Shown: positions 46,161 to 54,357 of the stretch, one piece after another | How positions within the stretch are numbered: position 1 is the stretch's first letter | How the letters are laid out: each line of letters opens with the position of its first letter | Source: MED-G105 sp050331095 | Lineage (GTDB): Bacteria; Pseudomonadota; Alphaproteobacteria; Caulobacterales; Parvularculaceae | Reading direction: 5' to 3' | DNA length: 64,000 bases | NCBI GenBank assembly: GCA_050331095.1 | Contig: JBHJHE010000005.1 | Span: forward strand, 71,876-135,875 | Translations under genes and position numbers: made by a program | Notes under the pieces: model-generated | The model's database searches: none | Seen by the model: the letters and a program-made list of their open reading frames with translations, nothing else | Told to the model about the DNA's origin: nothing

Positions 46161-46401
46161 CGCGCCGCGTCGGCGCTGGCTTGTCTGTCTTGCGCCGAAC
46201 AGGCGGCGACTGGGAACGGCGATCCGGAGGCCGTGGCGAAGCGCCGGAGGTAATGAGGGTCGGCTCGGGCCGACAGAGAAATGGTGGAGCTGAACAAAGA
46301 AGGGTCGAACCCAAAGGGTTCGCAAGGCCGACTGGCCGCCGCGCGGTCAGCGCGCCCCATCGGAGATAATCGCGAAGCGATCTATCGCGAGATCAATAAA
46401 G
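46161..46401. other. Gap downstream of tRNA-Ala with a tRNA-3'-end-like sequence
   Basis: On the minus strand, 46311–46281 reads GGGTTCGACCC then CAGCTCCACCA, like the T-loop and acceptor end of an alanine tRNA or tmRNA. A GGGGC 77 bases upstream of that CCA end could pair with GCTCC including a G3:U70 pair. The rest does not fold as a tRNA: no D-arm, and the T-stem is too short. It may be a decayed tRNA or a processing-related tail. A small hairpin GTCGG–CTCGGG–CCGAC lies at 46259–46274. Confidence 0.4.
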
Positions 46402-46477
<76 letters not shown>

Positions 46478-46509
46478 GGCGGATCGCGCTGATCGCGATC
46501 GAGCGAAAG

Positions 46510-46538
46510 GCGATATGCCTCGCGCGAGCGCTTGTCAA
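46510..46538 (-). promoter_or_regulatory. Sigma-70 promoter of tRNA-Ala
   Basis: On the minus strand, TTGACA at 46538–46533, a 17-bp spacer, then TATCGC at 46515–46510. This lies 33 bp upstream of the tRNA 5' end, with spacing and sequences typical of stable-RNA promoters in alphaproteobacteria. Confidence 0.75.
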
Positions 46539-46643
46539 TCGCGACGCGGCGCGCCGAAAAGCGGCGTCCCGCTACGCTTGCGGCGCTTCGCCTCGCGCCT
46601 TAAGTCCCTGCCTCCAAAAGCTTTCGAAAGGCGCGCCGATAAG

Positions 46644-46946
46644 ATGGTGATGATCGCTTACGTCGTGAATTCGGTGCTCCAGCTCTACACCCTGGTGATT
46701 TTCGTCACGGTGGTGATGAGTTGGCTGATCTCTTTCAACGTCATCAACCGCCACAACGGCGTCGTCGACGCGATCTGGCGGGCGTGCGTCGCCTTGACGG
46801 AGCCCCTGTTGCGGCCGATCCGCAACATGCTGCCTAACCTCGGCGGCCTCGACGTCTCGCCGATCGTTCTCCTGATCGCCATCGGCGCGGCGCGTGCAGG
46901 GCTGAACGCTTATGTCTTCGCGCCGTCGATCGGCGCGGGCCTCTAG
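46644..46946 (+). CDS. YggT family membrane protein
   Basis: Small inner-membrane protein of 100 residues with two hydrophobic blocks (VVNSVLQLYTLVIFVTVVMSWL and VSPIVLLIAIGAARAGLNAYVF) joined by the family motif LTEPLLRPIRNMLPNLGGLD. ATG 46644 or 46650 are both possible. YggT homologues are linked to osmotic/potassium stress and cell division in some bacteria; role here unknown. Ends at TAG, 40 bp from the convergent reductase gene. Confidence 0.9.
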   Translation: MVMIAYVVNSVLQLYTLVIFVTVVMSWLISFNVINRHNGVVDAIWRACVALTEPLLRPIRNMLPNLGGLDVSPIVLLIAIGAARAGLNAYVFAPSIGAGL

Positions 46947-46986
46947 CCGGGAGGTCTTCCAGCCGGCCGGTCCTCTAGCGTGCGGA

Positions 46987-48030
46987 TCAGGGGCAGGGAT
47001 TGGCGTTCAGCGAGTGGATCGCCGTGACGGCCTCGTCGAGTTCGCGCGTCCACTTGAGTTCCAAGGACGCGAAAATCGTCTCTAACTGCTCCGGCGTTCG
47101 CGCGCCGAAAATGTTCGACGCGACGAACGCGCGGGTCGTCACGAACTGCATGGCCAGCGCCGCAGGGTCGACGCCGACGTCGCGCGCAAGCGCCGCATAA
47201 GCCTTTACGGCCGCCTCGGCTCCCGGCGTCTCATAGCGCGACAGGCGGTCGTAGAGCTGGCCGCGCGAGCCCGCGGGCCGGGCACCGCCGAGATATTTGC
47301 CCGTCAGGACGCCCTGCGCGATCGGCGAATAGGCGAGGAGGCCCACCTCCTCGCGCATAGCGATTTCGGCGAGGTCGATTTCGAACGTCCGGTTCAGGAG
47401 GTTGTAGGCGTTCTGGATCGACTGGATGCGCGGCAGGCCGAGGGTCTCGGCGAGGCCGACGCACGCCATCGTCCCCCACGCGGTTTCATTCGACAGGCCA
47501 ACATGGCGGATCTTGCCGGCGGCGACGAGGTCGCCGAGCGCGCCGAGCGTCTCCTCCAGGGGCACGCCTTCGTCGTCTGGATGGCGGTAGTGCTCCCGCG
47601 CCGCTCCGAAGATCGCCGCCGGCCGGTCGGGCCAATGCAGCTGGTAGAGATCGATATAGTCGGTCTGCAGATTTGTGAGGCTGCGGTCGACGGCGGCCTC
47701 GATTTGAGCGCGCGTCAGTCGCGTCTCCTCGCCGTCGCGAATCCAGGAGAAACGCGACCGGCCGACGACCTTGGTGGCGACGACAACCTTGTCGCGCCGC
47801 CCGCGCGCCGCGAGCCAGCGTCCGACGATGCGCTCCGATTCGCCTTGCGTCTCGGGCTTCGGCGGGATCGTGTACATTTCAGCGGTGTCGAAGAAGTCGA
47901 CGCCGCGGTCGAAGCAGGCGTCCATCTGCGCCGCGGCGTCCGCCTCGGGGATCTGGTCGCCATACATCATCGTGCCGAGGCAAAGGGCGGAAACCTTGAC
48001 GCCGGAACGGCCGAGCGGTCGTTTCTCCAT
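46987..48030 (-). CDS. Aldo/keto reductase (Tas-like)
   Basis: NADPH-dependent oxidoreductase of 347 residues with the AKR tetrad: Asp and Tyr in FFDTAEMYTIPP (near residue 50), Lys in VVVATKVVG and His in LYQLHWPDRP. LGRSGVKVSALCLGTMMYG opens the barrel, and LLAYSPIAQGVLTGKY with SNIFGARTPEQLE forms the cofactor-binding end. The long form with the ETQGESE insert matches the Tas/YghZ group. Substrate unknown. Confidence 0.92.
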   Translation of the reverse strand: MEKRPLGRSGVKVSALCLGTMMYGDQIPEADAAAQMDACFDRGVDFFDTAEMYTIPPKPETQGESERIVGRWLAARGRRDKVVVATKVVGRSRFSWIRDGEETRLTRAQIEAAVDRSLTNLQTDYIDLYQLHWPDRPAAIFGAAREHYRHPDDEGVPLEETLGALGDLVAAGKIRHVGLSNETAWGTMACVGLAETLGLPRIQSIQNAYNLLNRTFEIDLAEIAMREEVGLLAYSPIAQGVLTGKYLGGARPAGSRGQLYDRLSRYETPGAEAAVKAYAALARDVGVDPAALAMQFVTTRAFVASNIFGARTPEQLETIFASLELKWTRELDEAVTAIHSLNANPCP

Positions 48031-48146
48031 GCGTTTTCTCCAGAGATTTGCGGCGCGGGCGCGTCGCCCGGTTCGCGACGATGTGCGCGTAAACTTGATT
48101 TCAACGCCGCACCAGCCGATTTCTCATGGAAACGGGAGGCGACGCC

Positions 48147-48731
48147 ATGGCGCTGCGGAAAAAAGACTTGATGCGACACGTTCTGAAGCGGGCCCTGTTC
48201 GCGGGCGTCGCCGCCGGGGCGTGCCTCGGCGCCGCAACGGCGGCGAGCCCTGCGCCGGCCGTTGACGCGGCGCCGGTCGCGGTCGCGACGACGCTTGAGG
48301 AGAGCGTGACGGAGGCGGTCGCCGCGATCGATCTAGCTGCGCCCGTGGCCGACAGGCGACGCCTCCTGCTCGCCGTTGCGGCGTTCGCGACGCTGGCGCT
48401 CATCGCAAGGCTCGGCGGCTTCCGCTGGGTCTCGGCCGCTTCGGCGGCGGTCGGGCCCGCCGCTGGTCGCGCCGGCCGGATGGTCGCCGCCGCGTCGGGC
48501 AAGGCCGTTCGCGCCGCCGTGCGGGTCGCTGAAAAACCGCTCCGGGCTGTCGCGCTTTTCGGCGGGCTGGCGGCGTTCGCGTTTTTCGGCTTCGCTTTGT
48601 TTGATCTTGAGTGGCTTGGCGGCGTGATCCTCGGCGGCGCTTTCGTCGTCGGCGTCAGACGCGTCGTCGCCAAGGCGGCCCGCGCCTTTCCGCTGGACCT
48701 ATCGGGCTTGGCCGACGCAAAGCGTGCATAA
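48147..48731 (+). CDS. Unknown membrane protein with signal sequence
   Basis: About 194 residues from the ATG at 48147, which follows GGGAGG at good distance; an in-frame ATG at 48126 is less likely. A signal-like segment (ALFAGVAAGACLGAATAAS), a hydrophobic helix (LLLAVAAFATLALIARLG), an Ala-rich basic stretch and two further hydrophobic runs (ALFGGLAAFAFFGFALFDL, GGVILGGAFVVGVRRVV) are visible. No family is recognised. Composition is very Ala/Val/Arg rich. Confidence 0.65.
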   Translation: MALRKKDLMRHVLKRALFAGVAAGACLGAATAASPAPAVDAAPVAVATTLEESVTEAVAAIDLAAPVADRRRLLLAVAAFATLALIARLGGFRWVSAASAAVGPAAGRAGRMVAAASGKAVRAAVRVAEKPLRAVALFGGLAAFAFFGFALFDLEWLGGVILGGAFVVGVRRVVAKAARAFPLDLSGLADAKRA

Positions 48732-48793
48732 ATCTTTACCCGGCGTTTATGGTTATCAGAAATTAATCAGTAAAATCAGCAACTTAGGCGAGA

Positions 48794-48825
48794 AATTGGG
48801 CGAAAAGCCTCAATTTCGCCCAATT
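48794..48825. other. Perfect 12-bp inverted repeat
   Basis: AATTGGGCGAAA at 48794–48805 is the exact reverse complement of TTTCGCCCAATT at 48814–48825, with an 8-base loop. It is strong enough to fold as RNA on either strand. It has no T-run directly after it, so it may be an operator, an RNA-stability element or part of a small RNA. Confidence 0.75.
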
Positions 48826-48903
48826 GCGCGGGCACAACGGCATTGTCGCGAAGACAAGCCCCTCCTGGCTTCCGCACCCCAAGCGCCCGTCGCCGGATTC
48901 CCC

Positions 48904-48923
48904 CGCCCGGCGGCGGGCGTTTT
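48904..48923 (+). terminator. Intrinsic terminator upstream of rpe
   Basis: CGCCCG pairs with CGGGCG across a GCGG loop, followed by TTTT and then CTCTT. It would stop transcription coming from 48147–48731 or from a small RNA in the gap. Confidence 0.7.
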
Positions 48924-49011
48924 CTCTTCCAGGCCGACGATTCCAAGCCCTTAGGCGGGGCGCCAAGCGAATCATTGCGCGCTTTCGGCGCTTCACGATA
49001 CGACCGACGCC

Positions 49012-49683
49012 ATGAGCAGCGTTCGTATCGCGCCGTCGATCCTGTCGGCCGACTTCGCCGAGCTAGGCGCGGAAATCGAGGCGGTCGCCGAAGCGGGCGC
49101 CGACCTTATCCACGTTGATGTGATGGACGGCCACTTCGTGCCGAACCTCGCGCTTGGTCCGCCGGTGGTGCGCGCCGTGCGCGGACGCGTCGACCGTCCG
49201 TTCGACGTGCACCTGATGATCTCGCCCGTCGATCCGTTCGTTGACGCCTTCGTCGAGGCGGGCGCCGACATTCTGACGTTCCACCCCGAGGCGGGGCCCC
49301 ACGCGCACCGAACGATCCAGCGCATCCGCGCCGCCGGCGCCCGGCCGGGGATCGCCCTCAATCCCGGCACGCCCATCGCCGCGGTCGAGCCCCTGAGCGA
49401 CGACGGCGACCTGATCCTGGTCATGAGCGTCAATCCGGGCGTCGGCGGGCAGTCCTTCATTGACAGCCAGTTGCGCAAGATCGAACAGGCGCGCGCGCTT
49501 ATCGACCGGTCGGGGCGCGACGTCATGCTGGAGGTCGACGGTGGGGTGAACGCCGAGACCGCCGGCGCCATCGTGGCGGCGGGCGCGACGGTGCTTGTCG
49601 CAGGCTCGGCGGTCTTCAAAGGCGGCCGCGCGGCTTATGCGGACAATATTGCGGCGCTACGGGCCGCCGGCGCGCGCCCGTGA
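49012..49683 (+). CDS. rpe: Ribulose-phosphate 3-epimerase
   Basis: Interconverts ribulose-5- and xylulose-5-phosphate in the pentose phosphate pathway. The 223-residue TIM barrel has IAPSILSADF (near 6), HVDVMDGHFVPNLALGP (near 34), FDVHLMISP (near 65), VNPGVGGQSF (near 143) and LEVDGGVN (near 170), holding the metal ligands and catalytic Asp pair. Ribulose-5-phosphate is also the KdsD substrate. Its TGA overlaps the GTG of the heparinase-like gene. Confidence 0.96.
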   Translation: MSSVRIAPSILSADFAELGAEIEAVAEAGADLIHVDVMDGHFVPNLALGPPVVRAVRGRVDRPFDVHLMISPVDPFVDAFVEAGADILTFHPEAGPHAHRTIQRIRAAGARPGIALNPGTPIAAVEPLSDDGDLILVMSVNPGVGGQSFIDSQLRKIEQARALIDRSGRDVMLEVDGGVNAETAGAIVAAGATVLVAGSAVFKGGRAAYADNIAALRAAGARP

Positions 49684-51419
49684 GCCGGCAAGAGCGCGAG
49701 CGCCGCGGCGTCCTCGCCGCGGAGACGGGCGACGGCCGGCGGTCGGCCCGTGGCGTCGCCCAGAGCGTTCTGCACCGCGTCGAGCGCGCCTGGGGCGAAA
49801 GCCCGTTTTACCAGGCGCGGCTCAGCGGCCCGGCGCCCGACCGCATCGCCTTCCACCCGACGGACCCCTACGCCCCCGATCTCGCGCAGGCCCGGGACGT
49901 CGCCCGCGGACGGTTTCAGTTCGCCGCGCAGACGGTCGATTGCCTCGGCGAGTTTGAGCGCGCGTTCGACCTCGCCGGGTCCGCCGGCGCAGCGCGCGAT
50001 TATCTCCATCGCTTTTCCTGGTTGCGTCCGCTAGCGGCGCTTGGCGAGGACGGCCGGCGGCCGGCGTTGCGGCTCGCCCACGCTTGGCTCGACCGCCATG
50101 AGCGTTGGTCGCCGGAAGGCTGGGAGCCGCGCGCCACCGGCGAACGCCTTATCGCGCTTTGTTGCCACGGCGCCCTTGTCGCGCCGCCGGGCGACGCGCT
50201 CTGGCGCAGCCGGCTGCTAACGTCGATGGCCCGCCAGACGCGCCACCTCGCCCAGACGGGGCACCGCGCCGACGCCGGCTACGACCGCCTCTCCGCCGCG
50301 CTCGCCCTCAGCATCGCCGGCCTTTGTCTGCCGGGCTGCGACGAGGCGATGGAGCGCGGTTTCGAGCAGTTGCGCCGCGAATTGCGCCTGCAGATGCGGC
50401 CCGACGGCGGCCACATCGCGCGCAACCCGTCCCGGCAGCTCGAGATCGTCGCGCGCCTCAACATGGCGCTCGACGGATTGTCGGCTCGGGGATTGTCCGC
50501 ACCGGGATTTCTAACCAACGTCGCGACGCGGGCGCGTGAGTTCCTGGCGACGATGCGCCTCGGCGACGGCGGCCTCGCCGTTTTAAACGGCGGTTATGAA
50601 GACGACCGCGCCGCGGTGGAGACAGCCTTGGGCCCCGCGTCGGCGCGCGACGACGATCCGCGCGAGGCGGCGCTCGTCGCGCGCCACTCCGGCTACCAGC
50701 GCCTCGACGCGGGCGTCGCCTGCCTCATCGTCGACATCGGCGCGTCGACGCGCGCCGACGACGTCGCGGGACCTGACTTCCAAAGCGCAGGCTCGCTCAG
50801 TTTCTCGTCTGGGCGACGGCGAATCGTCGTCAACTGCGGGTCCGGCGCGCGCCTCGCGGGCGACTGGGCCGACGCGTTGCGGCTGGCGGACGCCCATTCC
50901 GGGGCCTGGTTCGACGCCGTCGACCCGGACGCGGCGAGCGCGGCGGAGCGCCGAGCCGCGCGCTCAGCGGGGCTCAACGAGACGCGGGCGCTCCATCGCC
51001 GCGTCGAGGACGAACAGGGGCGGCTCGTGGAGATCGAACGGCGGGATGGCGGACCTGAGGCGGGCGGCGGCGCCCACGCCCGCCGTCTTTTCCTCGCCGC
51101 CGACGGCGACGATTTGCGCGGTGAGGATCGCTTCACGCCGGGGGCCGCGCCGATCGCGTGGCGCGTGCGGTTCCATTTGCATCCGAGTCTCGAAGCGCGG
51201 GCGTCCGCCGACGGTCGGGACGTCGACCTTCTGGCGCCGGACGGCGAGGCGTGGTGGTTCCGCGCCAACGCTGTGGAGGCGAAGCTCGAAAAATCAGTGT
51301 ACGCAGGACTGGGCGGCGCGCCCGCGGCCTGCTCGCAAATTGCGCTGACGGGGCTCGCGCGGCCGGATGAGGGGCCGAGCCGCGTCAAGTGGCGCTTCGC
51401 CCGCGTGCGCGAGGGTTAG
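49680..51419 (+). CDS. Heparinase II/III family protein
   Basis: The 579-residue protein starts at GTG 49680 (GTGA overlap with rpe). An alpha/alpha-toroid N-terminal half contains RFSWLRPLAALG, WLDRHERWSPEGWEPRATGERLIALCCHG and DGGHIARNPSRQLEIVARL. A C-terminal beta-sandwich with LVARHSGYQRLDAGVACLIVDIG and HLHPSLEARAS follows. No signal peptide is seen, unlike secreted lyases. The order rpe–heparinase-like–purH recurs in alphaproteobacteria; here a capD-like gene is inserted before purH. The substrate is unknown; a polysaccharide uronic-acid lyase role is inference. Ends with TAG. Confidence 0.87.
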   Translation: MSRQERERRGVLAAETGDGRRSARGVAQSVLHRVERAWGESPFYQARLSGPAPDRIAFHPTDPYAPDLAQARDVARGRFQFAAQTVDCLGEFERAFDLAGSAGAARDYLHRFSWLRPLAALGEDGRRPALRLAHAWLDRHERWSPEGWEPRATGERLIALCCHGALVAPPGDALWRSRLLTSMARQTRHLAQTGHRADAGYDRLSAALALSIAGLCLPGCDEAMERGFEQLRRELRLQMRPDGGHIARNPSRQLEIVARLNMALDGLSARGLSAPGFLTNVATRAREFLATMRLGDGGLAVLNGGYEDDRAAVETALGPASARDDDPREAALVARHSGYQRLDAGVACLIVDIGASTRADDVAGPDFQSAGSLSFSSGRRRIVVNCGSGARLAGDWADALRLADAHSGAWFDAVDPDAASAAERRAARSAGLNETRALHRRVEDEQGRLVEIERRDGGPEAGGGAHARRLFLAADGDDLRGEDRFTPGAAPIAWRVRFHLHPSLEARASADGRDVDLLAPDGEAWWFRANAVEAKLEKSVYAGLGGAPAACSQIALTGLARPDEGPSRVKWRFARVREG

Positions 51420-51449
51420 CAAGCGCCAGCGGCAACGGAGGCTTCGACA

Positions 51450-52703
51450 ATGGCCTGGTCCTTCTTCGACGCCGCCGCGCGTCGCTTCGCCGGCGATTTG
51501 CTTGAAAACAGTTCTCAAGCGTCGCGTCGTTCCCGCCGCGCCAAGGGCGAGGAACGCGGGTCTTCCGACGAGGCCGATCTCGCCGATCTCCTCCAGCGCA
51601 GCCCTCGCTCCATCGACCAGACGGCGGCCCGCGCGCTGATCGAGGGCCGCCGCGTCATGATAACCGGCGCGGGTGGCACCATCGGCGGCGAACTCGCCCG
51701 CGAAATCGCCGCCTTCAACCCGTCGCTCCTCGCGCTTGTCGACAATTGCGAATTCAATCTCTACCGCGCGGACATGAAGTTGCGCGAGGCGGGACGGGGC
51801 GACGCCCTCGTCAGCCTGCTGACGGACGTCACTCGCCGCGCGCATCTCGACCGCGCTTTCGCACGCGTGCGGCCGGAAATCGTCATCCACGCCGCGGCCT
51901 TCAAACACGTGCCGATGATCGAGGCGAACCGTTGCGAAGGCGCCGTCGCCAACGTTCTCGGCGCCAAGAACGTCTTCGACGCCGCGCTCGCCGCGAAGGC
52001 TCAGGTCGTCGTCTTCATCTCCACGGACAAGGCGGTGAACCCGTCGAGCTTCATGGGCGCGACGAAGCGCATCGCGGAACTCTACGCCCAGGCCCTCGAC
52101 GTCGCCCAGAGCGACACCCGGTTCGCCACTGTGCGGTTCGGCAATGTGCTCGGATCGACGGGCTCCGTCGCGCCGCTTTTCGCACGCCAGATCGCACGCG
52201 GCGGCCCGGTCACCGTCACTCACCCCGAGGTCAAGCGCTACTTCATGACGACGCGCGAGGCCGCGCAGCTCGTGCTCCAGGCCGCAAGCCTCAACGCCGG
52301 GGAGAACGCCGTCGTCACCCATGACGGGCGCGTTTTCGTCCTCGACATGGGCGAGCCCGTGCGCATTCTCGACCTCGCCAAACGCATGATCGAGGCGCGC
52401 GGCCTGCGGCCTGGACGCGACGTGGAGATCCGTTTCACCGGCCTGCGCCCCGGCGAAAAGCTGTTCGAGGAGATTTTCCTCGACGACGAAAAGCTGATCC
52501 GCACCGGCTCCGACGGCGTCTTTCTCGCCGCGCCGTCAATGATCGACCTACCGCTGTTGACGCCGCGCATCGAGGCGGTCATCGAAAGCGCGCTGAGCGG
52601 GGCCCACGAAAGCCTCGACGAGGCCGTCCGCGCGCTTGCGCCCGCCTTCAATCCGGCGGCCGACGACGCGATGCGGGCGAATCCGATCCCGCCGCGCGAC
52701 TGA
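51450..52703 (+). CDS. CapD-like UDP-sugar 4,6-dehydratase/epimerase, soluble form
   Basis: Extended SDR enzyme of 417 residues. NAD-binding MITGAGGTIGGELAREI begins near residue 70, with LVDNCEFNLYRADMKLRE, HAAAFKHVPMIE, and the catalytic region STDKAVNPSSFMGATKRIAE near 195. RFGNVLGSTGSV, HPEVKRYFMTTREAA and TGLRPGEKLFEEIF complete the fold. The N-terminal membrane domain of full-length CapD/FlaA1 is absent. It likely makes a 6-deoxy-4-keto sugar for surface polysaccharide, linking this locus to the cluster at 1–10 kb. Confidence 0.9.
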   Translation: MAWSFFDAAARRFAGDLLENSSQASRRSRRAKGEERGSSDEADLADLLQRSPRSIDQTAARALIEGRRVMITGAGGTIGGELAREIAAFNPSLLALVDNCEFNLYRADMKLREAGRGDALVSLLTDVTRRAHLDRAFARVRPEIVIHAAAFKHVPMIEANRCEGAVANVLGAKNVFDAALAAKAQVVVFISTDKAVNPSSFMGATKRIAELYAQALDVAQSDTRFATVRFGNVLGSTGSVAPLFARQIARGGPVTVTHPEVKRYFMTTREAAQLVLQAASLNAGENAVVTHDGRVFVLDMGEPVRILDLAKRMIEARGLRPGRDVEIRFTGLRPGEKLFEEIFLDDEKLIRTGSDGVFLAAPSMIDLPLLTPRIEAVIESALSGAHESLDEAVRALAPAFNPAADDAMRANPIPPRD

Positions 52704-52749
52704 CACCGACGATTTTCGCGCCCCGCGCGGCCGACGCCAGAGGCCGACC

Positions 52750-54348
52750 ATGACCGACGACATCGCGCCTGTGCGCCGCGCGCTCTTATCCGTTTCCGAC
52801 AAGGCCGGGGTCGCCGACCTTGCGCGTCGTCTCGCCGCCGCGGGCGTCGAGCTCGTCTCCACCGGCGGCACGGCCGCCCTCCTGCGCGAGGCGGGGCTCG
52901 CGGTTCGCGACGTCAGTGAGCTGACGGGATTTCCGGAGATCATGGACGGTCGCGTGAAGACCCTGCACCCAGGCGTCCATGGCGGGCTTCTCGCGAAGCG
53001 CGACGACGCCGCGCACCAGTCGGCCCTCGAGGCCCACGGGCTCAGCGAGATCGACGTTCTTGCAGTCAATCTCTACCCGTTCGAAGAAACGGCGGCGCGC
53101 TGCGCCCGTGGCGAGGTCGACGAGGCGGCTTGCATTGAGAACATCGACATTGGCGGACCGGCGATGATCCGCGCCGCGGCGAAGAACGCCGCCGCCGTCG
53201 GCGTTCTCGTGGACCCGGACGATTACGACGCCGTCCTTAGCGAAGTCGAAGCGACGGGCGGCCTATCTAGCGGACTTCGCCAACGCCTCGCGGCGACGGC
53301 GTTCGCCCGCGTCGCCGCCTACGACGCGGCCATCGCGGAGTGGCAGGCCGCGCGGCTCGGCGACGCCGCGCCTCGCCGCGTCGCGCGCGCCGGGCGCCTG
53401 CGGGCGCAATTGCGCTACGGCGAGAACCCGCACCAGACGGCGGCGTTCTACGCCTCCGGCGAGGATCGCCCTGGCGTCGCTTCAGCGCGACAAGTTCAGG
53501 GGAAGGAGCTTTCCTACAACAATCTGAACGACGCCGACGCCGCGTTCGAACTCGTCGCCGACTTGCCGCCGGCGCGCCCCGCGGTCGCGATCATCAAGCA
53601 CGCGAATCCCTGCGGCGTCGCGTCCGGCGACGACCTCGCCGCCGCCTACGACCGCGCCCATAAGTGCGATCCCGTCTCGGCTTTCGGCGGCGTCGTCGCC
53701 TTCAGCCGGCCGATCGACGCGGGCGCCGCGCGGCGGGTCGGCGACATCTTCACCGAGGTCGTGATCGCGCCCGGCGCTGACGAAGAGGCGCTCTCCATTC
53801 TGGGCGCAAAGAAAAACCTTCGCGTTCTGTTGACGGACCGTTTGCCCGAGCCGTTGGCGTCCGGCTCGCTGTTGAGGCCCGTCGCGGGGGGCTTTCTGGT
53901 GCAGTCGCGCGACGCGGTTCAGGTCGCCGCCGACGACATGAAGGTCGTCTCCAAGCGCGCGCCGACCACGGACGAGCTACGCGATCTCGTTTTTGCTTTC
54001 CGCGTCGCCAAACACGTCAAGTCGAACGCCATCGTCTACGTCAAGGACGAAGCGACGGTCGGCGTCGGCGCCGGACAGATGAGCCGTGTCGATGCGGCGC
54101 GCATCGCGGCGCGCAAGGCGGCTGACGCGGCCGACGCCGCCGGCGAAAGCGCGCCCCTGACGACCGGGTCCGTCGTCGCCTCCGACGCGTTCTTTCCGTT
54201 CGCCGACGGTCTCCTGGCGGCGGCGGAAGCGGGAGCGACGGCGGTCGTCCAGCCCGGCGGCTCGAAGCGCGACGACGAGGTGATCGCCGCGGCCGACGAG
54301 GCCGGAATCGCTATGGTCTTCACCGGCGTGCGTCACTTCCGGCATTAA
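52750..54348 (+). CDS. purH: Bifunctional AICAR transformylase/IMP cyclohydrolase (PurH)
   Basis: Last two steps of IMP synthesis. The 532 residues start at ATG 52750. The N-terminal cyclohydrolase domain has RRALLSVSDKAGVADLARRL, LVSTGGTAALLREAG and DGRVKTLHPGVHGGLLAKR. The C-terminal transformylase has YGENPHQTAAFYA, GKELSYNNLNDADAA, IIKHANPCGVA and SDAFFPFADGL. It is convergent with the NAD-GDH gene, 9 bp apart. Length and motifs are normal. Confidence 0.97.
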   Translation: MTDDIAPVRRALLSVSDKAGVADLARRLAAAGVELVSTGGTAALLREAGLAVRDVSELTGFPEIMDGRVKTLHPGVHGGLLAKRDDAAHQSALEAHGLSEIDVLAVNLYPFEETAARCARGEVDEAACIENIDIGGPAMIRAAAKNAAAVGVLVDPDDYDAVLSEVEATGGLSSGLRQRLAATAFARVAAYDAAIAEWQAARLGDAAPRRVARAGRLRAQLRYGENPHQTAAFYASGEDRPGVASARQVQGKELSYNNLNDADAAFELVADLPPARPAVAIIKHANPCGVASGDDLAAAYDRAHKCDPVSAFGGVVAFSRPIDAGAARRVGDIFTEVVIAPGADEEALSILGAKKNLRVLLTDRLPEPLASGSLLRPVAGGFLVQSRDAVQVAADDMKVVSKRAPTTDELRDLVFAFRVAKHVKSNAIVYVKDEATVGVGAGQMSRVDAARIAARKAADAADAAGESAPLTTGSVVASDAFFPFADGLLAAAEAGATAVVQPGGSKRDDEVIAAADEAGIAMVFTGVRHFRH

Positions 54349-54357
54349 CGGCGGGCG

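Larger units (their letters stand above)
48732..49011. other. AT-rich intergenic region with strong hairpin and terminator-like element
   Basis: The first 60 bases are unusually AT-rich, with three ATCAG words (in TTATCAG, AATCAG and AATCAG). A 12-bp perfect hairpin and a GC hairpin plus TTTT follow. It could end the gene at 48147, or hold a small RNA of about 150–200 nt before rpe. No ORF with coding character is seen. Confidence 0.5.

Noticed and set aside
46280..46360. Acceptor piece of a permuted two-piece tmRNA
   Set aside because: The T-stem is too short, the stretch between T-loop and acceptor is too long, and no tag-coding piece is visible downstream on that strand.
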